Under the pieces are notes generated by a model, which searched no databases, had not been told where the DNA came from, and saw only the letters and a program-made list of their open reading frames with translations. The translations under genes and the position numbers were made by a program. A stretch of 64,000 nucleotides of DNA from Gloeomargarita sp. SRBZ-1_bins_9 (GTDB lineage Bacteria; Cyanobacteriota; Cyanobacteriia; Gloeomargaritales; Gloeomargaritaceae): assembly GCA_039794565.1 (NCBI GenBank), contig JAUQVX010000002.1:254126-318125 (forward strand). The letters run 5' to 3'. This document shows, piece after piece, positions 8,868-19,854 of this stretch. Positions within the stretch are counted from its first letter, which is position 1, and each line of letters begins with the position of its first letter.

Positions 8868-10199
8868 TTAGTCCCTCGTCAGAAGGGTGAGCACTTGCGG
8901 CGGCGAAGCGTCGGGGGGATACAGCAAACTGACCTGTACCAAACGCTTTTGGCCAGGTGCGATATTGATTTCCACCAGGGGTTCCAGCATTTGTCCCCGC
9001 CGCAATACCAGATGACTGTCCTGCACCCGGGGGAGTCCCCTATCGTCTATGTAACGCACGCGCACGGTGCCCCGGAAAAAGATTTGGGGAGCCGGTGGTT
9101 GCCAGAAGCGCAGTCCCCCTTCATCCCGGTCGGTTTTCAGGGGGGATTCCAACCCGATGGCCACCCGGCGCGTCTGCCTTTGGCGATTGACCAGGGGCAG
9201 GACCAAGCTGTAGTGGACAGTGTAGTTGCCGTGGGTCCGGTAGGCGGTGTCGGGATAACGTACCAGCATAGGTGCCGTTTGGTCTTGACCCGTCCCCATC
9301 CGCCCGCGCGGTAACAGGCTAAGGCCGTAGGAAATGGCCCCACCTGGAGGGGGAATCGCCAGGGTTGTTTGCTGGGGGTCAGTCAACACCGCCCGCCATT
9401 GGGTTCCCAGAGCTACCCCGCTGACCCGTCCGTAGCGAAACTCCCCCGCCGGTGTATCCAAAGGGGTGGGGGCCAAATCCCGCGGACCGGCCAGATGCCC
9501 CTCCCGCAACAGCCGTCGCCAGCGCTCCCAGCTAGGGGCTTCCTCCTGACCTGTGGGTCTCACGGTGGCAAATAGCCCCAAACTGGCGGCATAGACCGGT
9601 TGGTCGCTGTGTAAACGTAAAACCACCGAACGGGCATTACGGTTGATCCCAAGACGCCGGGTCGGAATGGGCTGGTTGAGCAAAAGCCGTTCTTCGCCGG
9701 GCGGGATAACTAAGGTTGACGGTCCCAGAAAAGGTTGATGCCCCCCGCGCAGAAGGAAATCGGTCAGGCGACTGCCCGGCCCACTATAGACCCAGCCCAG
9801 GGGATTAGGCACCAAGGGCGGCAGATGGATAAATGGGGCATCCGGTTGGGTGAGAAAACTGGCCCCCTGGCGTAGCGTCACCGTGGCCGGTCGGGAACCC
9901 CGATTGCCCAGCACAAACCCCAAGTAAAACGTGCGCTTGTCCTGAGCGCCAGAGGCATCAGCCAGGTGATGCAAAAAAGCGGCAAATTCCCCCCGAAAGG
10001 CGTAGTGGAGATGGGCATGGGGATGGCGCATCCCCTGGGGCGGAAAAGTGGACAACAAAATGCCTTCAGTGAACACCAGCTCCGGACTGTTGCTGTTGAA
10101 CAGGGGCACAGCATTTAACCCCCCCGGCAGCGGCCGCACCACCTGGGGTCGAAAAATCTCTTGGGGCGGCGGTGTCTGCGCCAATAACAACCATCCCAT
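8868..10199 (-). CDS. DUF3370 domain-containing exported protein
   Basis: A 443-residue protein of the cyanobacterial DUF3370 family, recognised from the N-terminal RPLPGGLNAVPLFNSNSPE, the following FTEGILLSTFPP and the LHYAFRGEFAAFLHHLAD segment. The rest is beta-rich with repeated short Gly/Pro turns. The N-terminus [12 protein letters not shown] looks like the end of a signal peptide, so either the signal is very short or the true start lies upstream within ridA; I see no better start. Its ATG overlaps the ridA stop by one base (TGATG), so nudix-ridA-DUF3370 form one transcript. Family function is unknown; an envelope or S-layer-like role is a guess. Confidence 0.78.
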   Translation of the reverse strand: MGWLLLAQTPPPQEIFRPQVVRPLPGGLNAVPLFNSNSPELVFTEGILLSTFPPQGMRHPHAHLHYAFRGEFAAFLHHLADASGAQDKRTFYLGFVLGNRGSRPATVTLRQGASFLTQPDAPFIHLPPLVPNPLGWVYSGPGSRLTDFLLRGGHQPFLGPSTLVIPPGEERLLLNQPIPTRRLGINRNARSVVLRLHSDQPVYAASLGLFATVRPTGQEEAPSWERWRRLLREGHLAGPRDLAPTPLDTPAGEFRYGRVSGVALGTQWRAVLTDPQQTTLAIPPPGGAISYGLSLLPRGRMGTGQDQTAPMLVRYPDTAYRTHGNYTVHYSLVLPLVNRQRQTRRVAIGLESPLKTDRDEGGLRFWQPPAPQIFFRGTVRVRYIDDRGLPRVQDSHLVLRRGQMLEPLVEINIAPGQKRLVQVSLLYPPDASPPQVLTLLTRD

Positions 10200-10597
10200 C
10201 AGCCAGCCGTCGGCATCACCGCAATGGCCTCGATTTCCACCCGCACGTCTTTAGGTAAACGGGCCACCTGTACACAGGAGCGCGCCGGGGCATAACCCGC
10301 CGGGAAGTACTCGGCATAGACCTGATTCATGGCAGCAAAATCCCCCAGGTCCACCAAATAGACGGTCGTTTTCACCACATGCTGCCAGCTACAACCCGCT
10401 GCCCGTAACACCGCCCCTAGGTTCTCCATCACCTGCCGCGTTTGCGCCGTAATGTCCTTGCCAACGACTTCCCCCTGGGTATTCAAGGGAATTTGCCCCG
10501 ACAAAAACACCCAGGTTCCCTGCGCCCGTATGGCTTGCTGGTAGGGACCCACTGGCCAAGGGGCATCCGTCGTTTGAATTGGCTGGGGCGTGGTCAT
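10199..10597 (-). CDS. RidA family reactive imine/enamine deaminase
   Basis: A 132-residue RidA/YjgF/UK114 protein. RidA hydrolyses reactive 2-aminoacrylate-type imines made by PLP enzymes. Family features are the start [13 protein letters not shown], the [12 protein letters not shown] strand, the [13 protein letters not shown] helix, [16 protein letters not shown], and [20 protein letters not shown], which contains the active-site Arg that binds the substrate carboxylate. The last conserved Glu in VEIEAIAV is also present. The start overlaps the nudix stop by 4 bases. The length is normal for the family. Confidence 0.93.
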   Translation of the reverse strand: MTTPQPIQTTDAPWPVGPYQQAIRAQGTWVFLSGQIPLNTQGEVVGKDITAQTRQVMENLGAVLRAAGCSWQHVVKTTVYLVDLGDFAAMNQVYAEYFPAGYAPARSCVQVARLPKDVRVEIEAIAVMPTAG

Positions 10598-11025
10598 AGC
10601 GTTGGCCGAATCCCGTAGTAACGAAACTGCAAATAGTCCTGGAGAATTTGGCTGTGGTCAAAGCACAGGGGATGGGGGACCTCCCAGGGCAAAAAAATCC
10701 CCACCCCTTCGGCGTCATCCCCGGCGCAGGGTTCCCCCGTAGCTGTGGCAATAAAGACGGTGGCAATGGTGTGCTGGCGGGGGTCCCGCTGGGGGTCCGA
10801 GTAGGTATAGAACTGGGTGACCAGCTGCACAGTCAATCCGGTTTCCTCCAGAGCTTCCCGCCGGGCCGCCTGAGCCAGGGTTTCCCCGTAGTCCACAAAT
10901 CCCCCCGGAATGGCCCAGCCCAGGGGCGCATGCCGCCGCTGCACCAGCACCAAGGGCCGATGGGGACGGTCCACCAGTTCAATGAGAATGTCCACTGTGG
11001 GCGCCGGGCTGCGGGGGGCGGCCAT
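10594..11025 (-). CDS. NUDIX hydrolase
   Basis: A 143-residue NUDIX protein with a complete Nudix box, starting [18 protein letters not shown] and ending LEETGL, which provides the metal-binding Glu residues. The N-terminal strand [18 protein letters not shown] and the [16 protein letters not shown] segment resemble ADP-ribose/NADH-type NUDIX enzymes of bacteria, some of which also act as regulators in cyanobacteria; the substrate is not determinable here. It leads a compact run with ridA and the DUF3370 gene on the minus strand. The small acidic protein gene ends 3 bases upstream and may be part of the same transcript. Confidence 0.9.
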   Translation of the reverse strand: MAAPRSPAPTVDILIELVDRPHRPLVLVQRRHAPLGWAIPGGFVDYGETLAQAARREALEETGLTVQLVTQFYTYSDPQRDPRQHTIATVFIATATGEPCAGDDAEGVGIFLPWEVPHPLCFDHSQILQDYLQFRYYGIRPTL

Positions 11026-11027
11026 GC

Positions 11028-11234
11028 CTAAGCTTCCTGCAATTCCAGATACAGCTGGCGCAGTTGCTCCACCAATTCCTGCTCCACCTGCTCGATTAAC
11101 TCCCCCGCCTGCTGTTCATCCAGGGCATAGCGCTCGCTCACGTCCGGGTCCAGGAGATAATCCCGCAGGGACTCCAACATGACCTCGGCCATTTCCTCGG
11201 CAAATTGGTCGGCGACGTCGGAACGCAGTGTCAT
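11028..11234 (-). CDS. Small acidic helical protein, unknown function
   Basis: A short soluble protein, 68 residues if it starts at ATG 11234 ([20 protein letters not shown]). It is strongly acidic and predicted helical, ending in [20 protein letters not shown]. In-frame ATGs at 11258 and 11267 would give 76 or 79 residues; none has a clear ribosome-binding site. I do not recognise the family. It diverges from hisIE with at most about 36 bases between the two starts, so the two 5' regions must overlap. It lies just upstream of the nudix-ridA-DUF3370 run. Confidence 0.6.
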   Translation of the reverse strand: MTLRSDVADQFAEEMAEVMLESLRDYLLDPDVSERYALDEQQAGELIEQVEQELVEQLRQLYLELQEA

Positions 11235-11270
11235 ACAGTAATAAGGCGTAAACGTCATCCATATCATTTT

Positions 11271-11921
11271 ATGGCGACCATGAACCAGGAATTCCGTCTC
11301 TTGCCGGATGTGATTAAGTTTGATGAACAAGGGCTGGTGCCGGCTATCATCCAAGACCACCGCGACGGCATGGTGCTGATGCTGGCCTGGATGAACCGGG
11401 AATCCCTGCAAAAAACCCTAGACACCGGACGCACCTGGTTTTGGAGCCGCTCCCGGCAGGCCCTGTGGCCCAAGGGGGAGACCTCCGGCCATGTGCAATG
11501 GGTGCGCTGGATTCGCTATGACTGCGACCACGACGCCCTGCTCATTGGCGTTGAACAGGTTGGGGACACAGCTTGCCACACCGGCGCCCGCAGTTGTTTC
11601 CACCTCGTCGATGACCCGAAGACCGCCCCCCAACTGCCCCCCACCTCTCTTCTGGCTCAACTCTACGACACCATTTGCCAACGCCGCGACCATCCCCAAC
11701 CCGACTCCTACACCTGTCACCTTTTGGCAGGGGGCGACAACCGCATTCTCAAGAAACTGGGGGAGGAAACCGCGGAATTGATCATGGCCTGCAAGGACCG
11801 CCAACCCGAGGCCATCGCCAGTGAATGCGCCGATTTGCTCTACCACATCCTGGTGGCGCTAGCTGCTTACCACGTCTCCTGGTTCCAGGTCCTGCAGGAA
11901 CTGGCCCGTCGCCAGCGCTAA
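11271..11921 (+). CDS. hisIE: Bifunctional phosphoribosyl-AMP cyclohydrolase / phosphoribosyl-ATP pyrophosphatase
   Basis: A 216-residue fusion catalysing steps 2 and 3 of histidine synthesis. The HisI half (about residues 10-125) shows [32 protein letters not shown], the metal-binding YDCDHDALL and the zinc-ligand segment [12 protein letters not shown]. The HisE half (about 130-216) has [17 protein letters not shown] with the conserved Glu residues and [13 protein letters not shown]. Start choice: ATG 11271 or ATG 11280 ([10 protein letters not shown]); neither has a strong ribosome-binding site, and I give the longer. HisI precedes HisE as in other fused enzymes. Confidence 0.95.
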   Translation: MATMNQEFRLLPDVIKFDEQGLVPAIIQDHRDGMVLMLAWMNRESLQKTLDTGRTWFWSRSRQALWPKGETSGHVQWVRWIRYDCDHDALLIGVEQVGDTACHTGARSCFHLVDDPKTAPQLPPTSLLAQLYDTICQRRDHPQPDSYTCHLLAGGDNRILKKLGEETAELIMACKDRQPEAIASECADLLYHILVALAAYHVSWFQVLQELARRQR

Positions 11922-12005
11922 AGCCGGCAATTCAGACTCGTTACGAGTACGGCTCTTTGCGCTACAGTAGAGGGGCAAGGCAACCCATCTGAGGAAGGAT
12001 TGGCT

Positions 12006-12611
12006 ATGGCTTACCAGTTACCGGAACTGCCCTACCCCCAGGACGCCCTAGCGCCCTATATCACGGGGGAACTCATGAGCTATCACTATGGCAAGCACCA
12101 CGCCGCCTACGTGACCAACTACAACAACCTGGTCAAGGACACCGAGTACGACAGCATGCCCCTGGAGGAGGTAATCAAGAAAACCTACGGCGACTCCAGC
12201 AAGGTGGCCATTTTCAACAACGGCGCCCAGGCCTGGAACCACACCTTCTACTGGAACTGCATGAAACCCGGCGGTGGGGGTGAACCGACCGGCCCCCTGG
12301 CGGAAAAAATCAAGGCCGACTTCGGCAGCTTTGAAGCCTTTAAGCAGGCCTTTAAGCAGGCAGGGGTCAGCCAATTTGGCAGCGGTTGGGCCTGGTTGGT
12401 GTTAGACAACGGCACCCTCAAGGTGACCAAGACCGCCAATGCCGACAACCCCCTGTGCTTTAACCAAGTCCCCCTGCTGACGATGGACGTGTGGGAGCAC
12501 GCCTACTACCTGGTCTATCAGAACCGGCGGCCCGATTACGCCCAGGACTTCATTGACCACCTGATCAACTGGGATTTCGTCAGCGCCCAGTACGCCGCTG
12601 CCACGGCCTAA
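12006..12611 (+). CDS. sodB: Superoxide dismutase, iron type
   Basis: A 201-residue FeSOD converting superoxide to hydrogen peroxide and oxygen in the cytosol. The four metal ligands are visible: His in LMSYHYGKHHAAYV, His in AQAWNHTFYWNC, and Asp and His in DVWEHAYYLVYQN. The FNNGAQAWNHTFYW pattern is typical of iron rather than manganese enzymes. The ATG at 12006 sits 7-8 bases after GAGGAAGG; a TTG at 12000 is too close to that site. A TTACGA/TACAGT pair with a 16-base spacer, about 40-60 bases upstream, is a possible promoter. A clear terminator follows at 12636-12661, so it is monocistronic. Confidence 0.97.
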   Translation: MAYQLPELPYPQDALAPYITGELMSYHYGKHHAAYVTNYNNLVKDTEYDSMPLEEVIKKTYGDSSKVAIFNNGAQAWNHTFYWNCMKPGGGGEPTGPLAEKIKADFGSFEAFKQAFKQAGVSQFGSGWAWLVLDNGTLKVTKTANADNPLCFNQVPLLTMDVWEHAYYLVYQNRRPDYAQDFIDHLINWDFVSAQYAAATA

Positions 12612-12635
12612 CCCTGGGGGTAACCTGCACCACCG

Positions 12636-12661
12636 AACAGGGGACCAGCCCCTGTTTTTTT
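12636..12661 (+). terminator. Intrinsic terminator of sodB
   Basis: AACAGGGG (12636-12643) pairs with CCCCTGTT (12649-12656) around a 5-base loop, followed at once by a T-run to 12661. This is a textbook rho-independent terminator 25 bases after the sodB stop. Confidence 0.9.
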
Positions 12662-12736
12662 GTCCCACTTTGACAACATCACCGTTGTTAAAGTACCCTA
12701 AAAAATACTTAAAGAAAGATTTAGGTTGTTTTAGTG

Positions 12737-14880
<2,144 letters not shown>

Positions 14881-14962
14881 TTAATGTACCAGTTTTGGGG
14901 ACGCCTCCACGGCAACTCCGGGATAAATGACGTAAAATGGGCCTGACGGTTGGGGATCAGCG

Positions 14963-15538
14963 ATGGGCTGGCGGCGGCATTTAGCACAGGGGTTGGGTAT
15001 CGGTCTGGGGGTGGTGCTGGGTGTAGCCCCGATAGCCCTGGCCCAAGATGCCTTGCAAACCTACTTTGACCACCTGGAGCGGGGCCAGGAAGCCCTCACC
15101 CTGCGGGAGTACACCCAGGCCGTCGCCGCCTTCACCCAGGCCATTAAGGTGCAACCCCAGCGCTTTGAGGTCTATTACCAGCGGGGGCAGGCCTATAGTT
15201 TTCTGGGACAAGACGCGGCTGCCCTAGCCGATGCGGAAAAGGCCATTCAACTCAACCCCACCTACGCTCCCGCCTATACCCTACGGGGTTTATTGCGGTT
15301 TCGTTATCGCAGGGACCTGGAGGCGGCCCTGGCGGATTTGAACCAATCCCTGGCATTGGACCCCCAACAGGCCGCCGTCTATGGCTTGCGGGGCAGCATC
15401 AGGCGGCAGATGCAGGACCTGGCCGGCGCTATCGCTGATTTTGAGCAAGGTATCCAGGTAGCCCGTGCCCGCAAGCAGTTTTCCCTCTACAAGGCTCTAG
15501 AGCAGGAACTGGAGCGCACCCGGCAGATGCAGCCCTAG
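14963..15538 (+). CDS. Exported TPR-repeat protein
   Basis: A 191-residue protein with an N-terminal signal peptide (GLGIGLGVVLGVAPIALAQ, likely cut after ALA) followed by about four tetratricopeptide repeats: ALTLREYTQAVAAFTQAIKV, the YYQRGQAYSFLGQDAAALAD repeat, YTLRGLLRFRYRRDLEAALA and YGLRGSIRRQMQDLAGAIAD. TPR proteins serve as scaffolds; this one should act in the periplasm or thylakoid lumen. The gene has a 112-base upstream gap shared with divergent sqdB. Its TAG interlocks with the stop of the following minus-strand HAD gene. No specific partner can be inferred. Confidence 0.85.
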   Translation: MGWRRHLAQGLGIGLGVVLGVAPIALAQDALQTYFDHLERGQEALTLREYTQAVAAFTQAIKVQPQRFEVYYQRGQAYSFLGQDAAALADAEKAIQLNPTYAPAYTLRGLLRFRYRRDLEAALADLNQSLALDPQQAAVYGLRGSIRRQMQDLAGAIADFEQGIQVARARKQFSLYKALEQELERTRQMQP

Positions 15539-15978
15539 GGAACAGCCAACTGGGGCAACTGGCCCGTGTGATACCAGGCTGTTAAAATTTCCCCCTCCCG
15601 GTCAGTAAATCCCTGGCGCGGGTCCACCCAAATTAAGTGCGGGTCCCCCGGGGCAAACAATGCCGCCATGTCATCCAGGGCCACCCAGGCGTCTGCCCGT
15701 TCCTGAGCCAGAAAGTCCTCGATCTCCCGGCGTCGTCCCCCCGGCCCCAGTCCATCCGGGTGAACGGGGGTTGTTCCGACAATCCGCGGGCGCAACGCCG
15801 GTGTAAAAAACGAGCGTAACTGGTGGAGGGAATGTTCGTAGCGCCAAGAAGAACTGATCACCATCTCCAACTCCGGCAGGGCCAGCAGGTAGCGTTCCAC
15901 CAGGGGTACCCGAGTAAAGGGCAACTCCCCCTCGGCGTGCAACACTCCGTCAAAATCCAGAAACAGCAACCGCCGCAT
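15535..15978 (-). CDS. HAD-type phosphatase domain protein (Swiss-army-knife RNA-repair-like HAD)
   Basis: A 147-residue protein with the HAD nucleophile motif LLFLDFDGVLHAEGEL right at its start, a Ser-rich motif II strand VISSSWRYEHSL, and VALDDMAALF near residue 110, which likely gives the motif IV acidic residues. The compact, cap-less layout resembles HAD domains found in RNA-repair-associated proteins, but the substrate is unknown. ATG 15978 (MRRLLFLDFDG) places motif I at the normal distance from the N-terminus; a longer in-frame start exists at 16023 but would add 15 unrelated residues. The stop overlaps that of the TPR gene in a shared CTAG. Confidence 0.72.
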   Translation of the reverse strand: MRRLLFLDFDGVLHAEGELPFTRVPLVERYLLALPELEMVISSSWRYEHSLHQLRSFFTPALRPRIVGTTPVHPDGLGPGGRRREIEDFLAQERADAWVALDDMAALFAPGDPHLIWVDPRQGFTDREGEILTAWYHTGQLPQLAVP

Positions 15979-16254
15979 AGCAGCTCCGGGAGCCAATCCG
16001 CCCGTTATTGTACCAAGCCTCAACCCCTAGAGCCGTTAGACCAACCAGGGTTCTCGCGACCGGGGAACCAAGCCAGGAAAAAAGTTCCACCCACCATCGC
16101 CGATTCTTTACGATTCATTAACTTATTGCCGACGGCCTTGGGCAAATGGATGACTTACCAATACAATCAGCTAAACGGCTCGGTACCTGTTAGGGAATAA
16201 CCCTCTAGGGCATAGCTGCTAACTATCACAGTTTCCTTTCCCAGGGAGAACAAC

Positions 16255-18429
16255 ATGGCTGGCAAACCAAGTAAAGCCCAGGTTCTATCGTTGGTTGTTG
16301 TACCATTCGTGGCTTATGCATTACCGGTATGCGCCCAAGGTATATTCGACTCCAAGCCTGTCCCTAGTACCTCTTTTTCTGTCTCGCCCGAAGTACTCAG
16401 GTCTATCGAAATCAACCCACCTGCGGACTTAAAAACGCATCAGTTGGATGGCTCTGCGATTTTATCCCATCGGACCCTAAGCGATCAGTTGCCTAGACTG
16501 GGGATTCAACGCCAGTTCAACCTGAGCAGCCTGCGTCAACAGCCCATTTTAAGCTTTGGTCTTGGCCGGTTAAATTTTCAACCTTTTTTGAATGACCCAA
16601 AAGCACCGTTCAACGTGGCCCAGAAGCTACGGGCTTTACCCAACTTGGCGACCGTACAGACGGATACGACAACTGTCTGGGAAGTAAGGGATGGCATGGT
16701 CATTCACACCCTCCTGCGTTACGAATTGAAACCGGGGGCCTGCACCAATCCGGCTAGCCGTCGTCAAGTGGAACAGGCGGGGGTTGCTTGTGCAAGTCGG
16801 CTGTCCGAAAGCGCCTTAGAAGCCCGTAATCAGCAACTATTTAGGGAGGGAACCGGCCGACCCGGACCTGTCCATGACTGGTCACTGCGGCAGCGGGAAT
16901 GGCGAGCCAAACAACTGTCGGCCCTGAGGGGATACATGGCCCAGTTGCGGGCTTACTTCCAGGACCCCACCCAGCGGGCCAGGATGGTTCAAAACTGGGG
17001 TCAGGCTGAGGTCCAACGCCTAGCCGCCTTGGATGACGAAGCATTGATGACCGAGATGGCCAATTCTAGCGAAACCGTCATTGAGCAGGTTATGTTCATC
17101 CCGGTCAAAGACCAATTAGACTGGTATATTCCCGGTCTCAAACTGATTCTTAAAACACCGGATTTTCTGGTCCTGCAAAACATTAAATTACCCCAAAAGG
17201 ACGGGGTTTCAGCCACGAGCACCGCCCACAAACCTACAACCCAAGCCCTACCGGAGCGTTATTTTTTAACCGGCTTTACTTTAGGTCGAGAGTACGAATG
17301 GCGCCGGCGCATCGAGAAAACCATTAAATGGTGTTGGTTAGGGTGTGCCGAAACTTACTTTGCAGAAGCCTACGCTCAATTTAGGTACGGCTTAGGACTG
17401 CGTTTCCCGATCAAAACCTGGGGGACTTACAGCTATTTGGGTCAGGACCAAGCAGAAGTGACGGTTAACTTTAGTCCCGTCAATGGCCATGAAGGTCACT
17501 ATCTGGAGGCGGGATTACCCAAGGAAAAATTATTTCAGGGCAAGGAAATCGTCGCCGAAGCATCCGCTAAAGCCGGTTTAGCCGTAAAATTCCCTATTAT
17601 TGGTACAACGGGTGTCCATCCATCCCTAGAAGCCGACTTCACCCAGTACCTACCGGGCATTTTTAGTGGTGGACAATTGACGCCGCCAGCCCCTGGGAAT
17701 CAGACCCTCTCCCAAACGACGGTCATCGAACAAATAGATTTTTTAGGCAATTCCGCTAACTTTGGTGTCATTGGTGCCAAGGTGCATCCGGTGCTGGCTC
17801 TGGCTATGCAATCGGGTTCATTGACCCTCAAACTGGTGGACAACTTAGCTGGTGGTTCCTCAAGGCTGCTAACCGCTTCAGGCCTCAGGATACCCCTAAA
17901 AACCAGTCCTGCCGATCAAAGTAGTAGTTTTTCCCTGGGCGACCCTGTTTATGAAGTATCGTTCATCATTACGCCGGGGATTAATGCTAAGCTCTTTTTG
18001 GACCTGGCTGTTTGGTCAACCAGTTGGGATCAGACGATCCTGTTTCCCCAATTAGAGATTCGGCTACCACCTGACGGTCTGCAATTTGCCTGCCATGCAC
18101 AAACCAAATGTAGTCGCATCTACACCGTTGGTCCCCAGGTGGTTAAAGTCCAGGAATTTACCCCGTCAGAAAAGGCGGTTGCCGACGTGATGGCCTACTA
18201 CAAAGGTTACGGTCAGTCGTGGCTGAAAAAATGTTATGACGGTCCATGTGTAGTGGAAGTGGCCAACTTGGTTATACAGATGATGAAATGGGTCAAAACC
18301 TATGCCGAAAATAAGCCTGACGCCGATTGGAAAGCCTTTAATGCTCAAGTCGAAGCTGGTTACATGCCGTTGCTCCAGAAGGTGGTTAAGGATTCTCAAG
18401 CTCGCACCGGTGGGGTTAAGAAAATATAA
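16255..18429 (+). CDS. Large exported protein of unknown family
   Basis: A 724-residue protein I do not recognise. It begins with a signal peptide (VLSLVVVPFVAYALPVCAQG). The mature part holds eight Cys that fall into pairs: about residues 162/179, 359/363 (CWLGC), 611/617 (CHAQTKC) and 659/664 (CYDGPC), suggesting four disulfides in an oxidising compartment. Residues 185-260 look helical and Arg-rich (DWSLRQREWRAKQLSALRGY); about 340-600 look beta-rich with many Gly/Thr/Ser turns; the last 90 look helical. There is no internal transmembrane helix. A good ribosome-binding site (CAGGGAG) precedes ATG 16255. By eye the gene is more AT-rich than its neighbours, with codons such as TTA, AAA and ATT more frequent, compatible with recent acquisition. 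It is monocistronic, ending 12 bases from the convergent argB. Confidence 0.8.
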   Translation: MAGKPSKAQVLSLVVVPFVAYALPVCAQGIFDSKPVPSTSFSVSPEVLRSIEINPPADLKTHQLDGSAILSHRTLSDQLPRLGIQRQFNLSSLRQQPILSFGLGRLNFQPFLNDPKAPFNVAQKLRALPNLATVQTDTTTVWEVRDGMVIHTLLRYELKPGACTNPASRRQVEQAGVACASRLSESALEARNQQLFREGTGRPGPVHDWSLRQREWRAKQLSALRGYMAQLRAYFQDPTQRARMVQNWGQAEVQRLAALDDEALMTEMANSSETVIEQVMFIPVKDQLDWYIPGLKLILKTPDFLVLQNIKLPQKDGVSATSTAHKPTTQALPERYFLTGFTLGREYEWRRRIEKTIKWCWLGCAETYFAEAYAQFRYGLGLRFPIKTWGTYSYLGQDQAEVTVNFSPVNGHEGHYLEAGLPKEKLFQGKEIVAEASAKAGLAVKFPIIGTTGVHPSLEADFTQYLPGIFSGGQLTPPAPGNQTLSQTTVIEQIDFLGNSANFGVIGAKVHPVLALAMQSGSLTLKLVDNLAGGSSRLLTASGLRIPLKTSPADQSSSFSLGDPVYEVSFIITPGINAKLFLDLAVWSTSWDQTILFPQLEIRLPPDGLQFACHAQTKCSRIYTVGPQVVKVQEFTPSEKAVADVMAYYKGYGQSWLKKCYDGPCVVEVANLVIQMMKWVKTYAENKPDADWKAFNAQVEAGYMPLLQKVVKDSQARTGGVKKI

Positions 18430-18441
18430 CGGATTGGGGTA

Positions 18442-19347
18442 TCAATTGGGGGCATGACCTACGCCCGAGGCCACGATCATGGAGCCAATCCCCGTATCGG
18501 TAAAGATTTCCAAAAGCAACGCATGGGGCAATCGGCCGTCGAGGATGTGGGCGGCTTTCACCCCCTGGGCCAGGGACCGCACGCAGCAGTTTACTTTGGG
18601 AATCATGCCCCCCCGGATCACCCCCTGTTCGATGAGCGCCCGCGCCTGCTGAATGTTGAGAAAGTGATAGAGGGTGCTGGGGTCCTGGGGGTCGTGCAGG
18701 ATGCCGGGGGTGTCTGTCAGCAGGATGAGCTTTTCGGCTCCGAGGGCAGCGGCAATTTCTCCGGCAACCGTATCGGCGTTGATGTTGTAGGCTTGGCCGG
18801 TTTCATCGGCGGCTACGCTGGAGACCACCGGAATATAGCCCGACTGGATCAAAGTTTCTAAAAGGTGGGTCTCTACGCTTTTGACTTCCCCCACAAAGCC
18901 GATGTCGTCAGAACCCTCAGGACGGGCCTGAATCAGATGGCCATCCACGCCAGCGATGCCCACCGCCTTGCCCCCCGCCTGGTTGATCAAGCGCACGATT
19001 TCTTTATTGACCCGACCCACCAGCACCATCTCCACCACCTCCATCGTGGCCGCATCGGTCACCCGCAGGCCGTTTTTGAACTGGGGGGCGATACCCAGCT
19101 TGTCCAACCAGGTATTGATCTCCGGCCCGCCGCCATGGACCAGGATGGGGCGAATCCCGACGCAGGACATGAACACCACGTCGCTGATGACCTGTTGTTT
19201 TAAGGATTCATCCTTCATGGCTGCCCCGCCGTATTTGATCACGATGGTGCGCCCGGCGAATTTCTGGATGTAAGGCAAGGCTTCGCTGAGAACCTGCACC
19301 CGGTCGCGGTTGCTGAGCATAGGGCCTTTTGGGGAAAATTTCCCCAT
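18442..19347 (-). CDS. argB: Acetylglutamate kinase
   Basis: A 301-residue NAGK, the second step and usual control point of arginine synthesis (phosphorylation of N-acetylglutamate). Seen are the ATP loop [10 protein letters not shown], the substrate loop [52 protein letters not shown] and [20 protein letters not shown]. The N-terminal helix segment [15 protein letters not shown] is the extension of arginine-sensitive, PII-regulated hexameric enzymes as in Synechococcus. Start options are ATG 19347, given here, or ATG 19320, which has AAAAGG six bases upstream and may be the true start (292 residues). It diverges from the HIT gene. Confidence 0.96.
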   Translation of the reverse strand: MGKFSPKGPMLSNRDRVQVLSEALPYIQKFAGRTIVIKYGGAAMKDESLKQQVISDVVFMSCVGIRPILVHGGGPEINTWLDKLGIAPQFKNGLRVTDAATMEVVEMVLVGRVNKEIVRLINQAGGKAVGIAGVDGHLIQARPEGSDDIGFVGEVKSVETHLLETLIQSGYIPVVSSVAADETGQAYNINADTVAGEIAAALGAEKLILLTDTPGILHDPQDPSTLYHFLNIQQARALIEQGVIRGGMIPKVNCCVRSLAQGVKAAHILDGRLPHALLLEIFTDTGIGSMIVASGVGHAPN

Positions 19348-19356
19348 TTAGCTTAA

Positions 19357-19746
<390 letters not shown>

Positions 19747-19775
19747 CCAAAAACATAAAAACCCTGTAACAGTCC

Positions 19776-19804
19776 TTCACAAAACCCGACCTATGCGTTA
19801 AGAT
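19776..19804 (+). promoter_or_regulatory. Predicted psbA promoter
   Basis: TTCACA (19776-19781) and TAAGAT (19799-19804) are 17 bases apart, about 50 bases upstream of the psbA ATG, which fits a sigma70-type promoter with a leader of roughly 43 bases. Inferred from sequence only. Confidence 0.6.
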
Positions 19805-19854
19805 AGGCCCAGGGAGTTTTCCCTGCTGTTGTCGTTTACTGGACTGATAGAACC

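Noticed and set aside
16049-16069. GGTTC and GAACC inverted repeat with an 11-base loop upstream of the 724-residue gene
   Set aside because: Only 5 bp, in opposite arm order to the dnaJ-lepA hairpins and with an unrelated loop; it could well be chance.
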